From Gnetum montanum (Eukaryota > Streptophyta > Gnetopsida > Gnetales > Gnetaceae), in NCBI GenBank assembly GCA_015680685.1, contig MNCI01025435.1:276176-340175 (forward strand): a stretch of 64,000 nucleotides of DNA, read 5' to 3'. How positions within the stretch are numbered: position 1 is the first letter of the stretch; every line of letters starts with the position of its first letter. Shown here piece after piece: positions 48,459-58,949 of the stretch. Made by a program: the position numbers and the translations under genes. A model generated the notes under the pieces. It had not been told where the DNA came from, made no database searches, and saw only the letters and a program-made list of their open reading frames with translations.

Positions 48459-50400
48459 TACCCACATGACTAAATGAAAAGTTGTCCTCAAGTGTAGAAG
48501 AAGAGTAACAAGTCCCTTACAAAATATATTAGGAGGTATGAAATGTTTGACTAACATGCAAAGTGACACAAAAGAAACAAACAAATATAGAAGTGCTCAA
48601 GCATACATCATTACAATTGTGTACAAAATTGGGTGTTCATGATAACAGGAAAGAACACCCTTATATCCAATGAACATCAAATCCCTCTTGGAAATAGAAG
48701 AATGAGGGAGAGGTATAAGAGATGCAGTGGTCATGAATAATCTCCCGTGAGTGATATTGCATCATCCTTGATGAAGACAGTCCCACTTCCAGTCCATACT
48801 TCTCGCTACAATCACAACAAAATCAAGGATTAATATATAAAGTGTAACATAAAGTGGTTGAATACCTTATCTCATTAGTGATTATACTTAGCTAAGTTGT
48901 GATTGTGGTAGATTGGTTCTTTGATAATGTTAGTGGTAAGACTAATAGATAGGTTAGGTAAGAGAAGTGGTCCATAAAATTTAGAAAAATCTTAACACAA
49001 GGAATACTAAAACGAGGGTATATAAATTCACAACAATAAAAAGAAAGAATTCACTAAAAACAATTGTGAAGATGCACACAATTGGATGATATTGATGGGG
49101 TAAATAAAAAGAATTCGATTGTAAAAAAGAGTAAAGAACTTAACTTAACCAAACTAAAAGATATGTAAGTGGGTCCTTCCCAAAGTAGGCATAGGCCTTT
49201 GATGCCCTTACATAACTTCAAACCAAGGAGTCTATGGGCTTCATGGATGATTAATGGTTATGGAAGGTTGAGTACAGAAACCCAAAAGTAACTGATTGAG
49301 AATCCTAACACATTAAACCAGAACATTGATTCAAAACATGAAACCAACAGTGAGGTGAGAGATGAAAATCATAGATGGATGAGAGAGAGAATGGAATGGA
49401 GTTCCTAATTATGGTCACATGAAGTCCCTTGTGGAGTTTGTGATTAAATGACTTGGTAGGATCCATCCTTAGTTCAAACCAAAACCAACCACTTTCAATG
49501 ACTTCACATCGACATTCTAAGACTAGTCCATCCCTTGAGACACAAGAATGCTTCCACAAAATAACCATCATTCCAAATTGGAGAAGAAGTAGGAAGTGAA
49601 AAAGGGTCTTAGTTAGAGGAGATAAGACATGTCCCATAACGAGTGCTTGTAGTCATTTTATTTTTTCTAAGGGGTGTGCTTTGAATTCTCATATTATTTT
49701 TATTTATTTATTTATTTATTTGATTAAGGACCACACCATGCAAGGACTTATTCGACTTTCTATTATGGAATGACATGGAATGGTGAGAAGTTGATGAGAA
49801 CACCCCCACACATAGGAAAATGGAAAAGCACAAAGAATATTGCATCCCTTTGAAGCCACATCCTATCCTAACTTTTGAATCCTTCCCAATTTCAAAAACT
49901 ACACAAGTCATAAATTTATTAAAGTTGTATTAATGAAAAAGGAATTGCACATTTCCAAAACAAGGAGAGCCATAAAGTGTGTGGATGGGTGGATGATGTG
50001 GACTCACTACTTGTTACATGAAAAGAAACCATGTCCTAGTTATTAGTAATGACATTCAAAGTCAAAAATCAAACATCAACAACCAAATCACAAATGGTAC
50101 ATACTACCATTGAGTAGCACATTACCATTCTACCTAGCACCTTATTAGCAAAAAGAGTAGAAAATTGCACCACACATGAGAAAATATAAAATAACGTAAA
50201 AAAAATATTCAAGAAATATTAAATATACTAACGATGATGTAAAACAAAAACTTAAAAAGATCAATAACTTGTAAAACAAAAAGATGTAAAATGAAGAACA
50301 TGAAAAACAAAAAGTTGTAAAACCAAAAATGTGTAAAATAAAAAATTAAAAGACTAAGAAGCTACTTAAAGTGTTAGTATGGATGGCCATCTCCCCCACA
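48459..50400 (-). other. G2 3' untranslated region
   Basis: Minus strand TTTAGTCATGTGGGTA abuts the LTR as polypurine region. The rest is non-coding and matches the G1 3' region in places. It contains (TTTA)n at 49,703-49,722 and TAAAACAAAAA words at 50,230-50,350. No env-like frame was recognised. Confidence 0.65.
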
Positions 50401-50429
50401 ACGAAGTTGGAAGGAGTAGACTAAAAGAT

Positions 50430-51560
50430 TAAGTGTGGTTGTCCATCTTGTGAGGTGTTGGTTGAGTTGGTTGGCTTGGGCTCATGGAAAGGTTTCAATT
50501 GTTGGATGTTGGCTAATTACTTCTTGTCTAGGCTATCAGGCTTATATATGATCATGGATTCAGATGGAAAATTCTCTTTGATAATGTAAGGTCCTTTCCA
50601 CAACGTTTGAAACTTCATTCATTGAGGTATGTGTGTGGGATTCCAGTAGAGAACCTTGTCTCCTTGTTGAAACTTAACTTTTCTTATTTTAAGGTCATGG
50701 TGTTTCTTGTTGAATGCCTTATGCACTTCGTTAGATGCTAGGGCCATTAATCAATTTTCATCTAGCAAGTTAATATTCATTAACCTTTCCTTTTGTGCTA
50801 GAATTAGATCCATGTCAAGGTCATATGTTGTAGAGAGTGTATGGAGCTCGGATTGAATAGGCAACGTTGGTAGTTTTTCATACATGAGCTCATAGGGAGA
50901 ATAACCTATGGAAAGCTTCCATGTGGAGTGGTAGGCCCAAAGGGCATTATTTAGTTTGGTGCTCTAGTCCCTTTACTACTTGCTAATAGTGCATGTTATA
51001 ATTTTCGTAATCTCCTAATTAGTGACTTCAACTTGACCATTGGCTTGAGAGTGATAAGGTGTTGTGAGTTTGTGCTCAACCCCTAAGTGTTGCATAATTT
51101 TTTGAAAAGTGGCACCTATGAAATGAGTTTCATTGTTAGAAATTAACAAATGAGGCACACCAAACCTATTTAGGATGTTCTTTTGTACAAATCGAGTAGT
51201 AGTGATGGATGTACAATTGGTGATGACTGCTACTTCTACCCACTTAGTGCAATAGTCAACTGTGACTATTATATACAACTTTCCATTTGACATAGGTGTG
51301 ATGGAACCCATAAAGTCAATGCCCCAAATATTGAATGGCTCAAGAGGTTGAATCCATTGTTGTGGCCCCTCCATTTAAGTTGTCATTCTACCATATCTCT
51401 TACAACAATCATAAGCGAGGATGAATTGGTGTGTATCTCTAAATATTATTGGCCAGTAATATCCTACCATGAGGATTTTTATGGTCATGCATCTCCCAGC
51501 ATAATGGCCCCCACAAGGGCCTTCATGAGCATCCTAGAGAATGCGTAGTTGATCCATGTT
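50430..51560 (-). pseudogene. G2 integrase
   Basis: The core 51,374-51,015 has WGIDFMGSITPMSNGKLYI, TVDYCTKWVE (catalytic aspartate kept), LISNNETHFIG (second aspartate replaced by asparagine) and YHSQANGQVEV (glutamate kept). The C-terminal domain to about 50,430 includes SIGYSPYELMYEKL, GDKVLYWNP and LWKGPYIIKE. Short stops interrupt. The fold and motifs are those of Ty3/gypsy integrase. Confidence 0.85.
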
Positions 51561-51869
51561 AGGGACACACCAACGTACTAGGCCATTGGGACATACTTTA
51601 TAAAGATTCTTGTTGATTTTCATGAAATGCTTAAGCTGGTGAAGAAACTATTATTTCTTATGGGTTTCCATTACTTGTGGTAGTTCTGGCTTGATCAGAT
51701 AAGTAAGAATGACATCATACCATCTTAGTTCATTGGACATTTGTGCATTAATAGCCCCTACAAAGAGATATTCCTCAAGAAATTGATCAAATAAGAGGCT
51801 CTATTTCTCCTTGTTGTCCCATCTTAGTCATGATAAGTGGTCAGCAACCACATTTTTCACACCCTTTCA

Positions 51870-53060
51870 ATCTACCATTGTGAGATTGAACTCTTGTAAA
51901 ATCATGAGCCATCATATGACATGAGGGCTCACCATTGGTTTATTCATTAAAAACTAGATGGCACTATGATCTGTGTGCACAAACACTTTATAACCAAGCA
52001 CATAGTGCCTGAGCTTTTCTAAGGCAAACACGATTGCCATTAACTCTTTTTTCATAGTGGTGTAGTTCAACTATGCACCTGCAATACTCTGGCTTACACA
52101 GTGAATGTAATATGGATGTTTTTGATCATCCATTTGTGTAAGCACTACCCCCAAAGAATAATTTGATGCATCGATCATCACATGAAATGGCCTAGACCAA
52201 TTAGGTGCTTGTAGAATTGGGATCTCAACAAGCTTCTACTTTAGTTGTTGACATGTTGTTTCACAGGCATAGGTCTAGAGAAATGGTGCATCTTTCTTTG
52301 TTAATTCAACCAATGGCTTGGCAATTTTGGAAAAGTTCTTGATGAAGCACTTGTAGTAGCCAGTATGGCCAAGGAATGACCACACTTCTTTAACTATTTC
52401 TGGTTGATAAGATATTCCTTGGATGACCCTTATCTTTTTAGGATCCACCTCAATTCTTGCTTTTGAGATACGGTGCCCCAAGACTATGCCTTCCTGGACC
52501 ATAAGATGGATCTTTTTCCAATTAAGCTGGAGGTTTGTTTCAACACATCTCCTCAACACCTGCTCAAGATATTCTAGGGCTTGCTCACACATAGCTCCAT
52601 AGGTAGAAAAGTCATCCATCAAGACTTCTAATCTGCTACCAATTTTTTATTGGAAAATGATAAGGACTAATTATTGAAATGTAGCTGGGGCATTACATAG
52701 ACCAAATGGCATTTGATGGTAAGCAAAAGTCCCCCAAGGACTTATGAAATTCATCTTCACCTAGTCCTCCAGTGTGATTTGGATTTGGTTATAGCCACTA
52801 TAACCATCCAAAAAGTTGTAGTAGTTGTGCCCATAAATGGTGTCCAACACTTGGTCAACAAAGGGCAATAGAAAATAATCTTTGAAAGTTTCCATATTGA
52901 GCAACTGGAAGTCAATGCACACCTGCCATTTGCCTCCTTTCTTGGGCATGATCATGAGTGGGATAACCCACTCACTATCTACAACAAGGTAGATGAATCT
53001 GACCTTGAGGAGTTTCTTGATCTCCTCTTTGAAAATTTGCTTTAATTTAGGATTCAATCA
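51870..53060 (-). pseudogene. G2 reverse transcriptase and RNase H
   Basis: 53,057-52,761 carries VRFIYLVVDSEWVIP, WQVCIDFQLLN and FLDGYSGYNQIQI (fingers and palm). The catalytic box is FMDDFSTYG at about 52,620, in the FMDD form of Athila RT. 52,560-52,275 has NLQLNWKKIHLMVQEGIVLG and FLGHTGYYKCFIKNFSKIAK. RNase H follows at 52,270-51,870 (KELMAIVFALEKLRHYVLG, then VHTDHSAI). The FMDDF box, the NWKK and GIVLGH motifs and the primer site support the Athila lineage. Confidence 0.88.
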
Positions 53061-53141
53061 CTACTGTGGTTGTCATTTTGGCTTAATGGAAGGATCAATG
53101 TATATCCGGTGCTAACATATTCTTGGATCTATGCCTATGAG

Positions 53142-53480
53142 CTATAAATATGACCAGGCAAATGCTACTGACCATTTTTCCACAACATTCATCAACATCT
53201 TCTTTTGTCCTATAGAAAGTTTAGCATTAATAATGACCAACTTTCCATTTTTTAAGAACACATACTCCATTTTAGTCGGTAGTGTCTTTAATTCAAGGGT
53301 TTCTTGTTTGACATTGTCAAGAATCTCCAACTCTCCCCAATTGATATCATCATTTACTCTCTCAGAGAGCTGGTGATGAGCTTGTTTGAGTTCATCCATA
53401 CTTGCAACATAATCACATGTTAGGCCCTCAATAGATTCCATGCACAATGTACTGCTACTAGAATCAGTTGTCAACCACTA
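53142..53480 (-). pseudogene. G2 pol linker between protease and RT
   Basis: A 110-codon open piece with LKTLPTKMEYVFLKNGKLVI and LSIGQKKMLMNVVEKWSVAF, the usual sequence just before RT in Athila-like pol. Confidence 0.75.
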
Positions 53481-53519
53481 GGTGCCTTCTTGTTTTGTGG
53501 TTATCGGGTACATAGATCT

Positions 53520-54173
53520 TTAGATTTTAGCTTCTAGTGCACACTGCTTGAATGTAGAGATAAATATTCTCTTTACTAACCATAGCTTTTGCACATAATG
53601 GCACCCTGAATCGTTGTATGCAATACATGGAACCCTCTTCTTCTCGATCTTCCCAAATTCATTTTCTTTGGATATCTCTAAGGAAATATCTCTAATGCAT
53701 ATTTTGGCATCAATAGTGCTTAAACATGCCTTTCCCATAATAATTGGGAAGTCCCCCTTGCACTTATCCACCTTGATTACTAGGAAGTCGGTAGGATATG
53801 ACCATCCACAAACGATGGTCACAATGTCTTCTACTAGTCCCAATGGAACAATGATGGACTGGTCTACTAGCTCCAACTTGATGTTGCTCTTCTTCAAGGG
53901 AGGAAGGTTCCACATAGTGTACATCTCATGTGGGATTACATTAACACTAGAACTAGAGTCAAGAAGAGCTTTACAAGGCTCATTCCTAGCACTTTGCAAA
54001 TATACTAAGGAACTCCCTAGATTGGCTAACTTCCTAGGTAGGTTATCGGCTCGAATCCAATCAGATACAACATGTGTCAACATCACGGTATGGATTCTAG
54101 AGGGATTTTGGTTTGAAGGGAACTCAAATAAAGGTGAGGAAGAGGAAGATGGAGGAGCAGGGCTACCAACCAT
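53520..54173 (-). pseudogene. G2 protease
   Basis: A 217-codon open frame, the longest in this element. It contains HTVMLTHVVSDWIRAD, then KALLDSSSSVNVIP, where the catalytic DSG is DSS, then VPLGLVEDIVTIVCGWSYPT and FPIIMGKACLSTIDA. It parallels G1 at 31,320-31,790 closely. The N-terminal tail is proline- and serine-rich linker. Confidence 0.85.
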
Positions 54174-54239
54174 TAGTGTGTCTGAGGGCTTTGGTGGACT
54201 GCGAGGTCATAAGAAGGGTATTTTCCTTGATCGTAGTTT

Positions 54240-56597
54240 CAACCCACTTGGTTGGCTAACTAGTTGCAGATTAACCATCCTCTTAGCATTTCTTTGCTAT
54301 ATTTGGGCATCCAATTCATCTTGCATGAATAAAGTAGGTGGTAGCTATGCAGGAGGTAGAGGAGTAGGTGTTGGAATAGGAGGAGCATAAGGATAGTAGG
54401 TGGCATCCCTCCTTGCATATGGTAGTTGGTAAACTTCAAGAGGGTAGTGGTGAGGTTGGTAAGCAACAACATGACTAGAGGAGTCCTATGGAGATGAAAG
54501 TTTCTAAACATAATAGCCATAGGGATTTGGTTACCAGTAGGGGTATTGCTATTTTGGAGGTGCCAATGCCCATGATTGTGGTTGCTACTACTACTAGTAC
54601 AATTCATAATGTTATGGTGGAGTTCCACTTGGATAATACTATTGTGGTTGGTGGAACTGTTGAGAGTTTCTTTATGGATAAGATAATCTTTTAGGTGTTT
54701 CCCTTTGTGCAAGTCATGGATGTAAGGCATACATCCCAGATTCCTACAAGTGTGACACAATTGGGTAGCATCCCTTGGGAGGTTCATACTGGCAGAAATC
54801 ACACCCATCATCATCATTTGATTCACTATCTACAACCATCTCTACCACAGCCATATTACCCTTACCCTTGGATATGGCACATTTAGCTTCCTTACGTCTT
54901 TGGTGCTCACACTCACCATTTTGTTCTTTGGACTCTTCAGCAATTTTTAAAACAACTTGAAACTTATTATCCATGGAGTCCCATAATTGGTCAACCTTAG
55001 TCATAATTTTGGACTGAAATTTCTAGAGTGGTAAGGTTTTCTGATTATCCACCTCATCTCTTGTTGACTCATCCTCATTATCACAAAATTAAATCCCCCT
55101 TTTTCAAATGGAAGGATCCCTATTGTATTTTTCTACACTTTCTCTCTTTCTCAAGTCTCCCTCCTCCTTGGCTACCTACTTAATTAACTTTTGGATCTAA
55201 CGGGTGCTTAACTCTATCAGTCTCCCTTGAGCATAGATGCCAATGGTTTTCCTTATTTTGGATCGTAGCCCGTTTATAATATGGTAGAGTTGATCAAGCT
55301 AAGAATATCCATCGCTAGGACACTTATGCAACAAAGAGCAGTATTGGCCAATAGCAGCATCCAAGGGCTCATGGTTTCCTTGTTTCCACCCTTGGATATG
55401 CTTCCTTAGATTGGACACTTGGGAGTATGTTTGATATTTGTCATTAAACAATTCTAACATCGTACTCCACCACTTGATTGATTCCAATTCCAAGGACTAA
55501 TACTAGTTTTCTGCTTCCTTAATGAGTGTCCTTCAAAATAATTTCAACTCTTGCCAATCATTCTCAATATTTTGCAAGGCACATGCATCTTGGAAGGCTT
55601 GGAGATGATTTTGTGGATCAACATAATAGCCTCCCTCAAACCAAGGTATGTTGTTCATGTCTAGCTTCTTTATTCTGCTATCTTTTACATGCCTTGTTGG
55701 AATCCTCATGGCCTCTACAATGTTTAACATGCTCCAAGTGGCAAGTAGAGGTTCATCAAGGCCATAGTGATGGTGCCTACTATGTTCTCTACTAACCCTT
55801 CTTTCATGATGGTGGGACTCTGTGGATTGCCCACACCTCCAATCACGATAGTCTTGATGGTCCCTTCTATTGTTTCAGTCTCGTCGGTCACCTCCACCAC
55901 GGTCATGCCCTCTACGGCCACAATATAAGCTAGATGAAGAAGATGATGATGATGAAGGGGAAGAGGAAGGATGACTTGCATCATGTCGATGCCTACTATC
56001 TTCTCTTCGATGATTGCAACCATTATCACAATTGCAACTTCCACTTGCCCCCTTGTCATGACTTGCTTCTCCAGATCCATTTTTGTCATTGGATCCATTC
56101 TTACTAGAAAGAGGATTATGAATTATGGACTACATGTTCTAGTTGAGGGCCCCTTAACCAAAGTCAAAGAGAGGAGTGTCACCAACGGAAAAGTCCCTAG
56201 AGAAGTGTTCGCCTCCATCCAATGGGCCAAGTGGAGGTGGAAAAGTGTTTGACCCCTTGCCCTTCAAAAGCTCATGTTGTTGCTCCAGTTGATAATCCCT
56301 TAACCTTTATGCTTTAGTGGGATGGTAATCCCTTGAATTGGGATCTCGCATCTCATAATCCCCATGAAGATGCTAAAGTCCATGTCATGCAAGCATTAGC
56401 TAGAGCATAGTTGGAATAGATCGATCCAGTGGCAATACAATGTTTCCCTCCATGTCGTGCCACTGTAGTATTTCATCTAGATGTAAGATGAAGGTGAAGT
56501 TTGGTACATACTCATCGAGATGAGCATATACCACTCAGTATTGTTGAGGCACTTGGTCTACCCTAGGAGGAGATAGACTCCTGTGAGAAGAAGACAT
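54240..56597 (-). pseudogene. G2 gag
   Basis: Starts at an ATG at 56,597 (MSSSHRSLSPPR). The capsid-like region is at 55,730-55,299 (DMNNIPWFEGG, then TYSQVSNLRKHIQGWKQG, then EPLDAAIGQY). A metal-binding CDFCQYEPPKGC motif sits at 54,790-54,830. The middle, 55,724-56,098, is a shifted frame. The stretch 54,240-54,740 is low-complexity linker. It parallels G1 gag throughout. Confidence 0.8.
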
Positions 56598-56743
56598 TTT
56601 ATATTAATGAGTCTATATGCAGTGTGTGGTTAAGATTTAATTTAGTTGTAATAATAATTTTTTTTTGTAAGATTCGACCTTTAGGGTTTGAACAATGAGG
56701 TTACTAAGTTTCGCTAAGTTTAGATAGTGCACGTAGAACTAAA

Positions 56744-56763
56744 GTCCCCAGCAATGATGCCAA
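56744..56763 (-). other. G2 primer-binding site
   Basis: On the minus strand TTGGCATCATTGCTGGGGAC directly adjoins the 5' LTR and matches the G1 site with changes expected from CpG decay (GCGCCG to GCATCA). Confidence 0.8.
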
Positions 56764-57619
56764 TGATGAGCGATGAGGTACCCCTACTCCCAAACATACG
56801 AATCATAGGCATTCACGTGTGATCCTATCAAATTCCACAGACTTTAATTACCAAGTACACTAGAGCTAAACAATGAGTTCGTGTTGTTCGTTTGCTGTCT
56901 TTCCAGTCTCACTTGTGAAATGCAAGTGTATGGTTAAGTGTGACTGAGGCATAAGATTTTTATCATTTTATGTTTTATCAAATTGATCGCCTAAAACAAT
57001 AATGATAGTGAGAGTAATTAAATGCTAAGTGAACTATTGTCTAATCTAGCCTAACACATGTAACTGTTCCCACTTCCCAAAAACATCCTAAACTTCGTGT
57101 AAACACTACTGGGTTGTCAAATGCTAACTGTTTCTGAGCTACCAAGTGTCACACATATGTTTAAAGGGGTCATGCTTGTGTATTTTATTTAACTGCTTAA
57201 TTAATCAAAATTAATTACTAAATGAATAACATTAAATGTGAACTGCATGAAATCACAATGTATAAATGCATAAAGAAAGAAAGTCTCAAGTGCTACAAGG
57301 ATGAATCAAAGAGCTTGTCTTTTTTGCCAACACAATGGTGTGTTCAGGTACATCAATGTTTGAATAAAGATCCGATTACACTTAAACCTCCTGTTGCAAG
57401 CACTTGGAAAATATTCTAACTCTCAAATGAACAAACTGCAAGAATTTTGCTACTTGACTTCAAAAACTCCCCCTGAATCGTGTGCCCAAGGGCTGTATTT
57501 ATAGGCCCAGGAATACCTCGCAATATCGCATACCTGATATCACATCTTGGGCTATGATATCGTGTACCCAATATCATGGCCACCTTGATATCGAAGCTCA
57601 TGTAAAACATGATTCATCA
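56764..57619 (-). repeat. G2 5' LTR
   Basis: Plus strand starts TGATGAGCGATGAGGTACCC and ends GATTCATCA (TG...CA termini). A minus-strand TATA box (CCTATAAATAC) lies at about 57,496-57,506, with the GATATCGC palindrome cluster at 57,518-57,595 just upstream of it in the direction of transcription. Confidence 0.88.
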
Positions 57620-58940
57620 GTTACAATGAAATACATAAGGCCACATAGAACAGTCAGCAAACTTAGTTACCAAAGGTCACATGCATTGCCAGTTTAAGGC
57701 CTTGGTAGGCTATGTTACCAGTTTAAGGCCTTGGCAAGCTGTGTTGCCAGTTTAAGGCCTTGGTAAGCCATGTTGCTAGTTTAAGGTCTTGGTAGGCCAT
57801 GTTGCTAGTTTAAGGCCTTAGCAGGCCATAGAAAGATGTTCTTTTGTTCTACAAAAGATGTTATGCAGGCTCTCTTGTTGTAGACCATCAAAATCATCAA
57901 CATCAATCATTTGTTGCAACCTATCAATAATGGTAAACACTACAAGCAAACATGTGTGTTAGATGTAATCAAGGCTATGTGATGGCTTTAATGTTGTATT
58001 GTAGGGGTTTGATGAAGTTATGAGTAGGCTTAAGTTTTGGTGAGGAACTTGGTCCTATGAATTTTCTCCTCACCATCGTAATCTTAAATGGGAACATTGA
58101 CTAAGGGACCCTCTGTGATGTTTTTGGATTTAAGATTAATGATCATCAAGCTACTTCAGGACGTCAATGTTGTATAGTAAAATGGTTCCAAAGGTTTAGG
58201 TTATCTTGGCCCAAAATCATCATGAGAGGGGTCCATTTAGGCTTTGAGGTTAGTTTAATTTGCTCTCTTATCCTCATAGCTTAATCCTGCTTGACAACAT
58301 AAGCACATCAAGTGGCACCTGTGTAATAAAATTGTTAAATAATACATTAACAATAATGCATATATGAGCCAAAACACATTAATTCAAAGGCCAAATGAGG
58401 TTCAAACATGATTTATAAACGTTATAATAGGTATGTTAAGGTAAATAGGGTGTAATACAAGGGCCACATGTTGTAGGATAGGGTCAAATGAAGGCCAAAC
58501 GATGGTCAGAACCACATAGAATATTGTCACACAAGGTCAAATAAGGTTGTGCTAATGTCAAATGACATATATTAATGTCAAATCAAGTCAAACAAGGTTC
58601 GAGCAAGGCCAAGTGATGGAAGAATGTAGTCAAATAAGGTTACATTTTGCTAGTTTGAGGCCTTAATAGGCCATAAGATTGCTAGTTTTAGGCCTTAGTA
58701 GGTCATAAGATTGCCAGTTTTTGTCCTTGATAGGCTATCATAGGAAGCTTATTTAGTTGGGCAAGGTTACTACGAGGCAAAAGCAAGGTGGGACTTGTTA
58801 AAACATGATAAACTAAAGTTACAATAGGGTAACGGTAGGGTAAAAATCAAGTTAAGATTACTTTAAACATGGTGTACTAGGTGGAGCAAGACCAAATGTT
58901 ATTAAATCCAAGACATATTTAATAAGGTTTTTCTTAAAGT
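57620..58940 (-). mobile_element. T3 internal remnant with pol deleted
   Basis: 57,620-57,930 matches T2 12,857-13,060, and 57,960-58,940 matches T2 about 16,100-17,130 (shared GTGGCACCTG segment at 58,310; AAGGCC repeats at 58,650-58,740). The roughly 3 kb of RT, RNase H and integrase that lie between in T2 are missing. It continues in the same order at 61,180. Confidence 0.7.
57691..57835 (-). repeat. 29-bp tandem repeat, five units
   Basis: AGTTTAAGGCCTTGGTAGGC begins at 57,691, 57,720, 57,749, 57,778 and 57,807, an exact 29-bp period with a few substitutions per unit. T2 has only about two units at the same place (12,928-12,985). Confidence 0.88.
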
Positions 58941-58949
58941 CAAAATCGT

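Larger units (their letters stand above)
47605..57619 (-). mobile_element. G2: Athila-like Ty3/gypsy element with pol
   Basis: LTRs at about 47,605-48,458 and 56,764-57,619, both in the same orientation; primer site beside the right one, polypurine region beside the left one; gag, protease, RT, RNase H and integrase on the minus strand in gypsy order. It sits within T3, whose sequence flanks it on both sides. The left LTR lacks its outermost bases, so the target duplication cannot be checked. All frames are broken. Confidence 0.9.

Noticed and set aside
48459-50400. Env-like gene after G2 pol
   Set aside because: Only short frames without a signal peptide, membrane segment or shared frame with G1 were found.
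53614-54390. 258-codon plus-strand open frame
   Set aside because: It is the antisense shadow of the G2 protease frame, which has clear motifs on the minus strand.
54260-54826. 188-codon minus-strand open frame
   Set aside because: Methionine-, histidine- and leucine-rich composition and its position over the shifted gag-protease linker indicate an off-frame reading of G2 gag.
57691-57835. Regular 29-bp repeat resembling a CRISPR array
   Set aside because: Units are head to tail with no spacers, and the setting is a plant retrotransposon.
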